64,000 nt of DNA from assembly GCF_026212465.1 (NCBI RefSeq), contig NC_080052.1, positions 18,329,141 to 18,393,140 on the forward strand, in the 5' to 3' direction. Numbering within the stretch: the stretch's first letter is position 1; each line of letters starts with the position of its first letter. The translations under genes were made by a program, and so were the position numbers. This stretch comes from Amaranthus tricolor (Eukaryota > Streptophyta > Magnoliopsida > Caryophyllales > Amaranthaceae). The notes under the pieces were generated by a model. That model was not told where the DNA came from, ran no database searches, and saw nothing but the letters and a program-made list of their open reading frames with translations. Shown piece by piece: positions 13,261-26,748 of the stretch.

Positions 13261-14862
13261 CGAAAAACATCTATTCAATTTTCAATTGATGATTGAGATT
13301 TTACCTTTAGGACCCTAATGCAGACACATACACATCTAAACAAACACCAAACATATATCATTCTTTACGGTCAATTCTCACCAAACAAGCCATAGAACTT
13401 TTAACAAGTCAATATGTCTCACCCATAATTTAACCAAGTGCCTCTACATAATGGAGCCAGCCAACACCTACGACTTGAACGTAGGCATTTTATTAAATGT
13501 CACTCATGAGTCATGATTTCAACAAAGTCAATATATGTCGCCGATGCACTACTACTTTTTCTCCTACTACCAACCTTTCTTATCTTTTTTTGATGCTCCA
13601 AAGACAAATTAAGTGACCTCATCAGTCAACATGTTTGCTTTAATTGAGTTATAAGAGCCCTACATCACTTACAAGCAACAAAGAAAGAGCAAACTAAGTT
13701 CAAAGTGGGGCACCATAAATATCGAACATGCAGAACAACTATATGTGTTTTTTTATCTGAATTTTCGAAAGCTAAGAAAAGAAAGATAATATTGCCTAAA
13801 ACTCAATTCTCACTAAATAGGTTCATTATCAAATAAGAAAGCTTTTAAAACACAAGTATATTCGCCACTTATACTAGCATAAGAACTTTTGCAAATATAA
13901 TTCTAATCCAAAAATCATAAAACAACAAAGATTTTGAAATGCAAAGTCTCGATTTTCTTTATATTAGAATTCTCTGCTTTTAAATGATATAAACTAAACT
14001 ATTTATAGAATAACAAAACATAAGAAAATAATTCTAATAACTTCTAAAAACCCTATATGCACACGGTTTGTGTCAATGCAAATCGATTACAATCTTTCTT
14101 CCCATGCTTTCCATATTAAATAACTTCCATGTAGTTGTTATCCTTCATGATCCATAATAAAATAACTTCCAAGTAGTTGGTCTATGGTCTCCATGATCTT
14201 GTGTAACTTCCTAGTTTCATTACTCCACTATTAAGGAACGTTAAAGTTAGTTCCAATTTCCACTACTAGTAACTACTAAATAACTTCTTAACTAATAGTA
14301 ACTACCTAATAACTTATATTACAACAGAATTCGGGATTAAAACTTACACACATGACACACACATGCTTAGACTGAACGCATACAACTAAAAACATACTTG
14401 ACTAGAATTAAAACACACGACTTAAAATCTTAAATACACACAACATAATAAGCGAAATTAATTAACACTAAAACATCCTAAAAAATTAAGGCTTCGAAAA
14501 ATAAAAATAAAGAATAATTAAACCAAGGAGACGAAAACTTGTTTATTTATAGATAATTATGGAGGATAAATTAGCATTGCCAATAAGATTCTCCCTTTTG
14601 ACCTTTTTTAGCAAATGAATTGATTAAGTCAAAACTTTTTAATGATGAATAAATGGGTTTCTATAAATATTCCTAAATAGACTATACTCACCGAAAAAGT
14701 TGCATTTATCACAAAATCATATCAATCTACGGAATCATTCGAATTTGAATGTAAAAGATTTATAGATGGATTTAACCATTTAGTTAATATATCTAAATCC
14801 ATTTCTTCTTTATTAAATGGAATTCCTATGAATCCAATAAAAAAAGTAAATGGAATCAATAC
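13261..14862. other. AT-rich intergenic DNA, no gene seen
   Basis: No coding frame, RNA gene or bounded element is recognised in this stretch. The small CTACTA/AACTTC-rich repeats near 14220-14310 are not organised into a clear array. Confidence 0.5.
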
Positions 14863-15132
14863 TGTAACACCTCGGCCCAATAAACCACCGGTGACTACTC
14901 ATGGAGACTGTAGACTGGCCCCACAGATCAACACAACTCTTTCCAGCGCACTTTAGCCTCACTCGTGCACGCCCGGAAAACTTCTCAGGAGGTCACCCAT
15001 CCTAAGATTGCTCCCCACCAAGCACGCTTAATTGTGGAGTTCTTTGCAAATGGGCTCCCCTGAAAAGAAGATGCACCTTGTTGATATGAGTAGTCTATCA
15101 ATCCCTTGTCAAGCTAAATCTGAGGTATTACA
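14863..15132 (-). mobile_element. Cassandra TRIM solo LTR with 5S rRNA-like promoter
   Basis: The 270-bp segment starts TGTAACACCTC, ends GAGGTATTACA and is flanked by a perfect 5-bp duplication AATAC (14858-14862, 15133-15137). On the minus strand it contains a 5S rRNA-like core. A box-A-like AATTAAGCGTGCTTGG is near 15018-15033, and a box-C-like AGGATGGGTGACCTCCTG is at 14986-15003. LTRs with an embedded 5S polymerase III promoter are the hallmark of Cassandra terminal-repeat retrotransposons in miniature. Only one LTR is present, so it is a solo LTR left by LTR-LTR recombination. Confidence 0.93.
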
Positions 15133-15303
15133 AATACAATCAAAGGAAATAATATAGTATTGTCCGATTCATGAAGATATAAAGAAATATTCATATTGGC
15201 AAAATCAGTAATAGTAAGAAGGTCACAAATAATGGTTTGATATAATCCACATAACAGATGCCTTTGTATGATGTTGATGTTTTTGAATAAAACAACACAA
15301 ATT

Positions 15304-15734
15304 CTTGTAAGAGATGGTCTCTTTGATATACCATCTCTTTGGGCTGGCCCAAAAAGGAAATTACAGAGTAAGTTTTTCAGTAGGCATTAAAAATATTGTA
15401 AATAGGCATTTAGAATATTGTAAGTACTTAAGTACTTACTCGATGGGCATTAAGTATATTGTAAGTAGGCATTAAAGATATTGTAAGTAGGCATTAAGAA
15501 TATGGCACGTAAGTTAGTAGGCTAAGTTTTTCGGTATGCATTAAGAATATTGTAAGCAGGCAATTGAAGTACTTTTTCGGTGGGCATTAAGTATATTATA
15601 AGTAGACATTAAGGATAATATAAGTGGACATTAAGGATAATGCAAATAGGCGTCAAGGATACAATAAGTGGACATTAAGGTTTAATGGGCCGACCTCCTA
15701 AGAGATGTCTATCAAAGAGACGGTCTCTCAAGAG
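15304..15734. mobile_element. MITE with internal degenerate tandem repeats
   Basis: The ends form an imperfect inverted repeat. The left is CTTGTAAGAGATGGTCTCTT, continuing TGATATACCATCTCTTTGGG. The right, inverted, is CTCTTGAGAGACCGTCTCTT, continuing TGATAGACATCTCTTAGGAG, and both run into a GGCCC block. The interior holds about ten degenerate units of TAGGCATTAAGAATATTGTA type. No coding capacity is present. The GAGACCGTCTCT-type ends are common in plant MITEs. No target duplication was resolved, so the superfamily is open. Confidence 0.75.
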
Positions 15735-16208
15735 ACCGGCTGATAAAACAAGCCATTAATAAAAATTTCTCTCAATTTTGAAAATAGATAGACCTTGATT
15801 TGCATCAAATTGTGTGTATTATAGTCTAGAGAATATAATTTAATTCAAATAATTGAACCAAAAAACTCTACGAAAGGAAATATTTTCCTCAAGGTGCTTT
15901 GAAATGTGTTCAAGGGATACCAAGAAAATTCTGTGTTGATTGCGCAAAATGCCGATTAATACGATCCTCAGTAGTCAAATTTTACTATCTCAAATCTGGA
16001 TATCAAAATGGACTTGTTATATATATAATCTACTACAAAGTCGAGCTTACAGATAGTATATAGTTTTTCACTGAAAGAAGACTTCGCGATGTAGTTCAAA
16101 ATCACCAGGTTGCTCCTTTGTAGCGTGGTGTTGTATAATCCATGTGTAAACGAAGGAATAAACATGTTGATCTCTGCGAATAGGTTTCAATAGAAAAAGG
16201 CCGGTGCA

Positions 16209-19200
16209 TCACCAAATCTTCTTCTTAACCCAGAAGAGAAGGATCACAACTCCGACTACAATTGCTACCGGAGCCCATTTCCTGATTAACGCCTACAAAT
16301 CCAAAATGTGATCGCAATTAAGCATACAATCTTAATTTTTAGTGACGTTCAAATGAACCTATCCCAAGAAAATAACAGACTAGCCAAGAATTTTAACAGA
16401 AAGTCTGAAGGCCTATTAGGTGGTAAGAGCACAAGCAAAGTGAGTTATAATATCATAGCGATCTTGGGAGTGTAAAGTTTCTCAAATGGATAGACAGACA
16501 GTAACGCTCCAAAAGTAGTCGTAAGTTTGTAACTTATAACGGTTCGAAATCTGCAGCAACTATTAGTTTCAGAAAATTAGAGCCCTTTGGTATTTTAAAA
16601 CTAACCTGTCGATTTAAATCTCTGGCCTTATCAGCATAAATCCGTGATTCTGATGTTAAGCGACTGGACATTTGGCTGACCTCTACAAGATTGAAATAGT
16701 AACTAATTACAAAGCTGAATTCTAATTACAACTGCACCAGCAATAAATATTGGTGACAAATGAATAAATAACAACATAATATAAACATTGAAAATCAAGA
16801 AGTGAATAGCATCAAAGTAGCAGTATAGTACACTTCATAATACAGCGTTAACTGAAATCTGAAACAAACATAGAGCTCATAGCCCACAGGTGGCGTTATA
16901 AGCTCTGAACTAGTGTCTAAAGATACACGACCTAAATTTCACATTTAAAATTGTACTCTCACAAATCTTAGCAGCACTAACAACCACTCTCCAGATAACA
17001 CGTGCGCATCAAAATAAATTTAATGTCGAAAAATAACTAATTTTCCATGAATCTTCAAGCGAAAACAAATGATAGCAGAAGTGAGAGTATTCGTATTGCT
17101 TAGTAGGACAGGATAACAGGTAGCAGATTAGACCAAAAACAGTAGTGATCCAAAACAAACATTGAGGAGTACGAGGGGGAAGCAGAGAGGTGTTCGAATT
17201 ATACATCAGAACAATCAAGAAATATAAACAAAGATAAATATAATACCATTAACCAAGAGGGAGCAAAAGAAAACGAAATTACAGCATACACGCAAGCTGT
17301 CAGTGAAGCAGAACAATACAGAATATTAAGCAAGCTAGCAACACATTAAAAAAGCAGAACATAAGCAAGGCTTGATAGAGCTTGCATATACCAATTTTTA
17401 ACCATGCAAATGTTGGTAGCATCAAGTCAGAAACATTAAGCAAAGGCTAGAAAGAAAAAACATTTGAAAACTTAAAGAGCACTAGCCAAGGCCAGAAATT
17501 CATAACTGAGATTCAGAGAAGTGACCAAAATCAGAAACATTAATCAAAAGCCTTTCAATCTGGATCATTTGACAGTTCAGTCACATGTCTTTCTTACACG
17601 AGAAAATAGGAATGCCAAACTGAATTGGCAATGTCACATCGGTTCCTCCCAATTTGAAGGATGTTGTCTGGATCCAAATGGTGTCTGCATCCATCCAACG
17701 TCCAGCTTCATCCAGAAATGCTTATAGCAGGAATGCGACTGTGGGTATGCACAGAGATCAGAATAACAAGCAGTCCCACAAACAGAATTCCAGCTTCATT
17801 TAAAATGTAATCTCCATTTTACATTATCTCCCTCATGTGTCAACAAGATATCTCACCTATAGGATTTTTTTGCTATAAAACTAACGTCTGGTTCCTACTT
17901 CCTAGAATCAATTATGTTCACTGATACATGCAGAAAAAAATGAAAACCTTGAAAAGTTTAGCCAGTGCCCTTCCAAAGACATACATTGTTAATATTTCTT
18001 CCCATATGCTTGTAATTATTCTAAAGTTTCAACGCACCCACTAAAAATGTTGAAGGATCCCCATTACAGTTTTGATTTCCCATAGACAATACACAGCTAC
18101 AGAACAATAATGAATATGCATGATTAAAATTAGCACTAAATAACCGCCATGCAGAGCAAAAAGTTCATTTTCAAACTTTAGATTTCAAATCTATAAATTT
18201 ACACGGCATAACTCTACATCTGTTGTGACTTGTGATCTTACAGCAGAACAATTAAGACCTAAAAAGACAGCTTTACTTTCTTTTTAATAAGTATTTAGTT
18301 TATCTCATAAACAGTGCACCAAACATTTTGTCATGTAAATGTCATTTTCTGCAAAAAGACTTTTTGAACCACTTTCATGGCCAGAATACTTTGTTCACAA
18401 TTTCACTTAGATCTCAGACAAGATTTCAAAAGAGCAACATCATTCAAACTGGAATGCTACCGAAACACGTCAATGAAATTGCAGTTACCAGGATTAAATT
18501 TTTCTAGCCACCAAAAACAAAAACAAAGCAGTCTTGTGTGCTTTTGCATAAAAACCAAAAACCACTACCAAAAAAGTGGATTATGTTCCTACTATTATAT
18601 CCCTCACCAATTATCTCTTTAAAGCATTCCCATTGCCAAAATTATCCATTATGTCCCGTTTGTCAGCCGGCATTAAATGGTGGAAATGGTAATTCAAATT
18701 TAGTATAATTTTGGTAGCAAAATCTCTTAAAAAATTTGATGGCCATTCTTGCTCTCCTATAATCATCTCATTTTCTTCATAAAATTTATTCAAATGGATA
18801 ACCATTTGGAGAAGTAGTATAAGGTGGTAATAAAAAGTTGTGAACAAAATTGTTTCTATAGCACATCGCAAAGGATAATTCACTCAACTTGGCTACAAAG
18901 ACCACCTATCTTCTCAATGAGAAGTAAAAAAATTCCACTTAAAAATAAGCTATTTATTAGAGGACTTACGATCCAACTTTTCACCAACACCAAGGACTTC
19001 TTGTACATTCCTTGTCATTATTTGGTGCACTTCATAAAGCTCATCATTTAGTTTGGCAATGTTCCTTTGGGTACGAGTGTCCTGGTACAACTTTTTGGTT
19101 CTCTGGATGAATGTATCTTCACAGGACAAAAGAATACTATCAATAGAAAAGATGTTCTATGGTACAATTTGTCAAGTAAAGATCCACATGGAAATAGCAC

Positions 19201-21554
19201 ATTAACCTACCAAACTTAATAAAAGCATAAGGTCTAGCAGCAGTTTCTATTTGATTATCATTCACACGTTCAAATTCATTTTTGAGATCTTCCAGATACT
19301 GAAATGCAAGCTTCTTTGGATAAGCCCGATCACACATTGTCAGGTAACAAACATTACCCTCAATGATATAGCTATTGACTAATGTTAAGGCCTAATGAGA
19401 CCAAGATAGCATAATGCACATGTCTGATGGCAATATGAAATTGAAAAGGAGCAAACTGACAAAACAAATAGTTAAAAATTAAAATATTGTATAGAGATAA
19501 AAACGTGCATCAAAGCACATTAAAGGGCAAATTTAAACATCTAAAACTATTACCTAGGGTGATATACCAACATTTGTGAGCATGAATAAAAATTCCCAAG
19601 TACGTAAAATAAGTATGCATGAAAATTTCACGTAGCAGCAAACAACCAAGGCAACAAGTACATATGACCATGATCAAGTGTATAATTAGCATTTGTTTCT
19701 CAAAAAAATGGGCTAATATAAAAGCACAACACAACCGCACACACAATTAATGGACCACAAATATCATGGATTGGCCAACTTCACAACAAGCACTTAAACA
19801 CATAAGGTAATCAACATTCTCCTTTCAAAGTACATTTTAGATTGAGGACAAAAGCTCCATTCGTCTTATACAAATACTAATCCCAGCTTCTTCTCTAAGA
19901 TGATGACTGAAGCAATAGTTATCATGAGAGTCACTCACACAACTAACATTGTAAACAAAAAAGTCTTCTAAAGACAACTTGTTTCTTTTTTTTTCTAAAT
20001 AAAAAAAAGAATTTAATCTACATACAATAACATAAATACCACAAGTCGCAAGCCTAACTCAAAAGTCAAAATCAACAACTCCAATAATACCAGCAAAAGT
20101 AGTTCTCCCTTATGATTGCATGTCTCAATTGTATCACAAGTTCTGTAAGCTAACTTGTAGGGGACACTAATTTACAAGATCTCAATCATCTTAGTCACCT
20201 AATTCTTTCTTTGTCTTAGAGCAAGTCTACAATTGGCACAAGTCTAGACCTAGCTGATCGAAATGGGACGATAGTCTTATTGAAGTTGATTCAATGGTAG
20301 CAAGTATATTGAGGAAGGAAAATTTTTTTTCAGTCACTTAACTCAATTAGTCTTGTGAATCTCTAGAGTTTGTTATTCTAATTTGGATTTCTTGCTTATA
20401 AAGGCATTGTATTAAAGTTGTATATCAACAAAAAGGAGAGTTCATTTCTATTGTGCTTGTATCCATAGAATAGTGTTCATAGACTTTTGGAAGTTACTGA
20501 GCCACATGAAGAGCTCAAAACGAGTACAACTTTGTTTAAAAAGGTATGAGGTGCATCAAGGCATATTAGTGCCTAAGCACAATGCGCAATACGCAAGGCA
20601 TGCGGTGGAAGCACAAGCATTCATAGGTAAGGCGTATGTTTCTGCTCAAAAGCCTTAAAAAAACTTTAAAACATATTTGATACGGAAAAAAAATATGAAA
20701 TTCATATTATGTTACATTAAAGATGTTCAACATTTGTTACCATTGCACTAAACCACCATATTTTAAGCCATTATGAGTTATGACTAATTGTTCCTTATCT
20801 AATTGTGATTGCATTTGTTACTATAATGTTATTATAGAAGAGCAGAGAAAAGAACACAAGAACATGGAAGAAGAGGAAAATTAAAAATAGAATGGAAAAT
20901 TTAGAGGAAAGAAAAATCAGAAATTCTAATAAAGAATAAACCTTTGCATACACTTATCTATATACCATTCTACTTTATTAAGACTTGAAGTGAATTCCAA
21001 AATAACAGTTAATGGCTAGAGGAGCATCATTTTAAATCCAACTTTTATTCTAAATTTGAAATGAATTTGGAAACGTTTGTTGTAAATTTTTGAGAAGGTG
21101 GTGAAGAAAATACGAGGTACATGAAGAAGAAACAAATAGCCACATCAACCTCAAATTAATGATTTTATGTTGCACAGGTTAGGCATCTATAAAATTAATC
21201 ATAATAGGGTGGAGCAGCCTATAAGAAAGTATTAACCAGAATAAGAAAGTCCTCTTCTCTTATCTGGACCATAGAATTTTTGCGCATATATCCTTTGGAT
21301 AGGAAAAAGTAATTGCAATGAAAAGCTTAGATAAAATTATCTCCTACCTATCACCCGCAACAACCAACATGAACATGTGCAAATATCATGTGTCTTAGCG
21401 TCAACAAACTAAAAGAAGTAATGAAGATTGTCAAGTGTCAACCATCACAAGCTCATCTAACAATTACCACTTCAAACACTCTCTAGTCGATGTCTTTATA
21501 TGAGAGTAATTGTAAAACCATGACACATTCCATTGCCCTGTAAATATGTTTATG

Positions 21555-21620
<66 letters not shown>

Positions 21621-22062
21621 CAAGTTTCAGTGAGAACAAAGCTTATATGAGAACTGTGAGAACCAATTTGCCAGATAAAAAATTGTTAAATTTTTATAAA
21701 AAATGTGTTACTTTTGGACAAAAAATTGTTACTTTTTTAAAAAAAAAAGTTGGAACTTTTTAGCAAAAAAGTGTTACTTTCAGAAAAAAATATATTTTTC
21801 ACAAAAAAAAAACATAATACAAAGTAACATTTTTTTCAGAAAGTAACACCTTTTACATAAAAAGTAACACCTTTTTGTGAGTATTGTTCAGAATTTTTTT
21901 CATAAAGTAACACTTTTTTGCCAAAAAGTATCAATTTTTTTTTTCAAAAAAAAGTAACACTTTATTGCCTAAAAGTAACACCTTTTAGTGAAAAATAACA
22001 CTTTTTTTCAGGCAGATTGGTTCTCACGGTTCTCATATAAAGATGGTTCTCACTTGAACTTC

Positions 22063-22097
<35 letters not shown>

Positions 22098-24499
22098 GAC
22101 ACACAAAAGCATTCTTCAAAAAGCTTAGCTTTGTGCTATGACATCTTAAATTCTACAAAGCACAATACTTTTCCTTCAAATAAGTAGTTATTTCCCAAAA
22201 TTGAAATTGAAGTCATCAAACAGATAAAGATACCCCAAAATGTATTATACAAGTATAAGTGACAAAATAATTAACAACAATCACAATTTCTCCCCCAAAA
22301 CATAAGTTGTATTCTTCCTTAGATAATAGAAAACAAAATAAATCGTAACTTTCATATTGAAGCAAAATTTCAATATAACAATACCAATGACACAAAACAA
22401 CAATTTGAAAGCCTTATACACATTTACAACTACATCGGGTCATGTTCGTGAACCAAAAAAAATTATCATCAAATATCATTGCTAAAATAACAGAGAATAC
22501 GTTACTTGTCCCCTTTTCTTTGATACTAATGTACAACGACTATCTACATATATTCTCCTCCTACAATTATTCCAATCTATTGCCATATGCTCCAACAAAT
22601 CTCAAATTTTCATCTTATTCATCAATCTTGTTATCCATTTCATCTTAGGCATACCTTTTTCTTCTTAAAACTCCTCAAGTTTTGATCACGTGTACGTAGA
22701 ACCAAAACAACATAATCAATTTTCTCTCATTTTATCTTCCATAAAAATGACTTCAAAACTTTTTATTATGTTTTACTCTTAAATTCTATCTTTTGGAGTA
22801 TGTCTACTCAATTAGCTTAAATGCACATCTTAACTACTCCCATTTTTCTATTATAGTTTTTTTTTTAGAAAGTCAAGCATACTGATGATACAGTAGTGTT
22901 GGTCCAAATGCAATGTGATATTAATCTTAGTAGCACATCTTTATCATAATATTGCAGCAGCTGCTCTCCATTTAAGTCACTTGCATAGAATGTTATGCTT
23001 AATAACTTGATTAATATATTTGTTCTTGTGAAAAATTAAGCCAAAAACCCTTGAAACAGTCACTTGGATTGAGCTCATTTGTTTCTCACTCTAGCATACC
23101 AAATCTAGGGTCCTTCATGCCAAAATGGCACTCTATCTTACTTGAACTTAACTCAAATATAGTTTATTATAAGGTCCAGCTCTAAGTCTAACTTACCATT
23201 GACCAAATATCTACATTCATTAACTAGTAATGGCCTTGTTATCTAATCTAGAATGCTACAAACAAATAAAACTCAAAGCAAAACTTTGATATAAACTAAT
23301 CAAGTGAAGAAAATTTGTTATCGTTGCTTCACATGTTCTAACATATGTTCGTATTTCCTCATGCATATCTTGGACTGTATTGATGTACTTACGTGGCATA
23401 CATTTCTCCATCGAGTACTACCTTGATAATTTGTCATATGACTTCTCCAAATCAATTAAATCATATAAAAATCATTTGTCTTTAACTAGTATTATTTATT
23501 TCATATGTTGGCGTACCAAATGAATATATTCTATTAATTATAATCTATCGTTAACCAACTTTTTTAAGTATTGCTAACGCGTTATTCTATCCCATAATTT
23601 TACGATGAGACTCCTAAGTTTTATTACTCAATAGGTTAAGAAAAATAACATTATGTCTTATATTTTGTAATATTCTCCCACTCCTACATTTTATTAAAGC
23701 TAAATAGCATTATTATTTTTTTATTGCAATATTTACTTCCTAATTTCACCACCTAGAATCTTTCTTTCACTATCATACAACTTGTTCTTTCTCCTAGAAT
23801 GTCCTTAAGCGTGGAGAGTGATATAATTTGTCCAATTAGCTTCCTAAAAGACTCTAACAAGAATAAGGAGAAATAATGGAAAAAAATGTAAGATAGTCCT
23901 TCAGTTTCTTTGAGTTACAAACCCATATTAACCCCATAAAGCAGAATCCTTAAGTTGTTAAAGTTCATATCATGAATAATGTAAGAATCTTGTGCACTAA
24001 ATTTTGGAACCAAAAGAACACTATTAAAATCCACATATTACATCACATCTACAACGACCATATAAAATATATTGCCTCATAGCCATTAAAGTGTCTTCCA
24101 ACTATGCCGGTTAGCATGATGCATAATGTACACAGCCTTATCCTTGTTATAAATCAGTATAAATCAGAAAGCAACAGCATTGATAAATACAATCACCATA
24201 AAACCTAAAAAAAGTTTCGCACAATTAACATCTGCATTATGAACATGAATGCAATCAAAGAAATGGTATGAAAATCAAAATTGAATATTGTAATTAACAA
24301 AAAAAGGATACTGAAAAACATAAGGTCCACTTTCGACTGACATCCTTGAAGCATCATTTTGACCTTTAGAGAGATTTTTAAACAAAGCTTTAATTTGCTG
24401 CTTGTAATATTCAACGTCTTGTACATCACGCCCATCATCTAACCCTTCTGCTAATGGTAGACCATCCATAACACGCGCAAGCATTGTTACCTTCACCAT
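16209..24499 (-). CDS. SEC22: SEC22 vesicle-trafficking R-SNARE
   Basis: Five coding exons on the minus strand join in frame: 24499-24312, 19371-19211, 19116-18970, 16682-16606 and 16292-16209. They total 657 bp (218 codons plus stop), the usual length of plant SEC22. All junctions are GT-AG. The start MVKVTMLARVMDGLPLAEG opens a longin domain (exons 1-2, with SYPKKLAF-like AYPKKLAF and AARPYAFIKF). Exons 3-4 encode the R-SNARE coiled coil (NIAKLNDELYEVHQIM, LGVGEKLD, zero-layer Arg in MSSRLTSES). Exon 5 gives the C-terminal membrane anchor (KWAPVAIVVGVVILLFW) ending KKKIW. Known role of the family: a tail-anchored SNARE for ER-Golgi membrane fusion. No frame damage is seen, so the gene is probably functional. 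Intron 1 (24311-19372, 4.9 kb) and intron 3 (18969-16683, 2.3 kb) are enlarged by repeats. Confidence 0.96.
18650..18842. repeat. Dispersed MITE-like repeat, copy 2 (SEC22 intron 3)
   Basis: Similar to 2560-2775 in the same orientation; it shares AATCTCTTAAAAAATTTGAT-type sequence, CTCATTTTCTTCATAAAATT and an AAGGTGGTAATAAAAAG end. It lies wholly within intron 3 of SEC22 and explains part of that intron's length. Confidence 0.5.
20530..20665. repeat. Possible decayed GCG-rich dispersed repeat in SEC22 intron 1
   Basis: A patch of GCATCAAGGCATATTAGTGC and AATGCGCAATACGCAAGGCA motifs, followed by AAAAGCCTTAAAAAAAC, stands out from the AT-rich intron. It resembles decayed plant repeats with AAGGCGC/GAGGCGC motifs and an A-rich tail. 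Borders are not clear and the class cannot be set by eye. Confidence 0.3.
21557..21616. repeat. (TA)n tract, left border of a MITE
   Basis: About 60 bp of pure TA immediately left of the TIR element at 21617. A further 28 bp of TA (22066-22093) lies directly on its right side. Confidence 0.95.
21617..22065. mobile_element. TIR element embedded in a (TA)n microsatellite
   Basis: The left end (AAGTTTCAGTGAGAACAAAG, continuing CTTATATGAGAACTGTGAGA, ACCAATTTGCC) matches the inverse of the right end (AAGTTCAAGTGAGAACCATC, continuing TTTATATGAGAACCGTGAGA, ACCAATCTGCC) over about 50 bp. The interior is non-coding with many AAAAAGTAACACTTTTT motifs in both orientations. Pure TA repeats abut both ends, so it entered a TA microsatellite or carries TA at its ends. 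It lies in SEC22 intron 1. Confidence 0.82.
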
Positions 24500-24526
24500 T
24501 TCCTACTAAATTCTACGTTTTTTCAG

Positions 24527-24642
24527 CTGCAAATTTAAGCGCGAGAAAATCGAGGAGACAATTGGAATTGATTAGGGTTTCAATTTGGGGAATTTTAAGC
24601 AGAATTAAACAGCGGTGGAACAGGAAATTGAAAGACTTTTAC
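24527..24642 (-). other. SEC22: Predicted 5'-UTR intron of SEC22
   Basis: On the minus strand, upstream of the SEC22 ATG, CAATTCAG is followed by a GTAAAA donor. After 116 bp a TTTGCAG acceptor lies 27 bases before the start codon. The stretch between is T-rich with GAAACCCTAATC just inside, typical of plant leader introns. This is inferred from splice-site patterns only. Confidence 0.5.
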
Positions 24643-24699
24643 CTGAATTGGAATTGTGGTCGACTGTTTTCAGATCGCTGACTTCCGAAATTCGTGAAG

Positions 24700-25884
<1,185 letters not shown>

Positions 25885-26049
25885 TATTAATAAACAAATT
25901 TAAAAAAAATTAAGTTATTTGATTCTATTTGGTTAACATTGTAAACTCAATAATAATAAGTTGTCTTAATTTACCAATAACACAGATTATTAGCACACAT
26001 GATTACATTAGCTCTACATAACATAAAATCCATTTTAATTGTAAAAGTA

Positions 26050-26150
26050 TCACCCTGGGATGAATGCTAGAATGGTCCGAAAATTATAATTTAAGTAAAA
26101 CGTTAAGGGTTCGATTCTGAACCAAAAATAATCATTAACCAAAAAAACAT
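26050..26150 (+). repeat. Possible tRNA-derived SINE remnant
   Basis: A GGGTTCGATTCTG segment near 26107-26119 matches a polymerase III box B, and ATGAATGCTAGAATGG about 45 bases upstream could be a degenerate box A. An A-rich stretch follows. There are no target duplications and no second copy in the window, so the call is weak. Confidence 0.25.
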
Positions 26151-26277
26151 ATATACAAAAAAATAATAATAAAATAAAATAAAATAATTTTTTTATAATT
26201 TTTTTTATAATCCCTATTTATTTACCACATTTTTATTAAACTTGGAGATAAAATATGAAAATGGTATTTTTACCCCC

Positions 26278-26285
26278 TATAAATA
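26278..26285 (+). promoter_or_regulatory. TATA box upstream of copia A
   Basis: TATAAATA followed by GGGTC and a CA-rich leader with CACACACATCACTCACACC. Its position about 470 bp before the gag start is what an LTR promoter would show, although LTR borders could not be fixed. Confidence 0.55.
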
Positions 26286-26404
26286 GGGTCTTCTACCCAT
26301 CACAAATACACACACATCACTCACACCTTATCCCAAACATAATAAATAAATTTTTTTTTAACCCATTAAATTCTTTCTTTCTTTTCTTCTTCCTTCAACC
26401 ATCC

Positions 26405-26545
26405 ATGGCAAACAATATATCTTCAAACTCCCACCTCAATCCAATTGCCGACAATATAAGTAAAATACAAGAAGCATTCATTATCATTGTGGACTTAATT
26501 ATATTACTCGTAGCGCTAATGCTCTACCTGATTATCCAAAAATAA
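26405..26545 (+). CDS. Short ORF for a 46-residue single-pass membrane peptide
   Basis: The ORF starts in an excellent plant context (CCATGGCA) about 120 bp downstream of a TATAAATA box. It encodes a polar N-terminus (MANNISSNSHLNPIADNISK) and then a hydrophobic stretch of about 23 residues (AFIIIVDLIILLVALMLYLI) ending QK. A longer in-frame frame begins at 26255 but overlaps the TATA box, so the inner ATG is preferred. It lies between that promoter and copia A gag. It may be a leader ORF of the element or chance sequence; no family is recognised. Confidence 0.35.
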   Translation: MANNISSNSHLNPIADNISKIQEAFIIIVDLIILLVALMLYLIIQK

Positions 26546-26748
26546 ATTATAAATCTTGTAATTTTGTTTTAGCAATTTGTATTTTGTTTTATCATCTATT
26601 AATACTATCTACTTTATTTTTATTTATGATTATATTGTGCTTGTTATATCTGAGATATTAAATCAGGAGAAGATAATACTAATATGCTTTAATATCTCTA
26701 ATGATACACAAAATCATTAAATAACCTTGTCATTTATTGTAGAAAATA

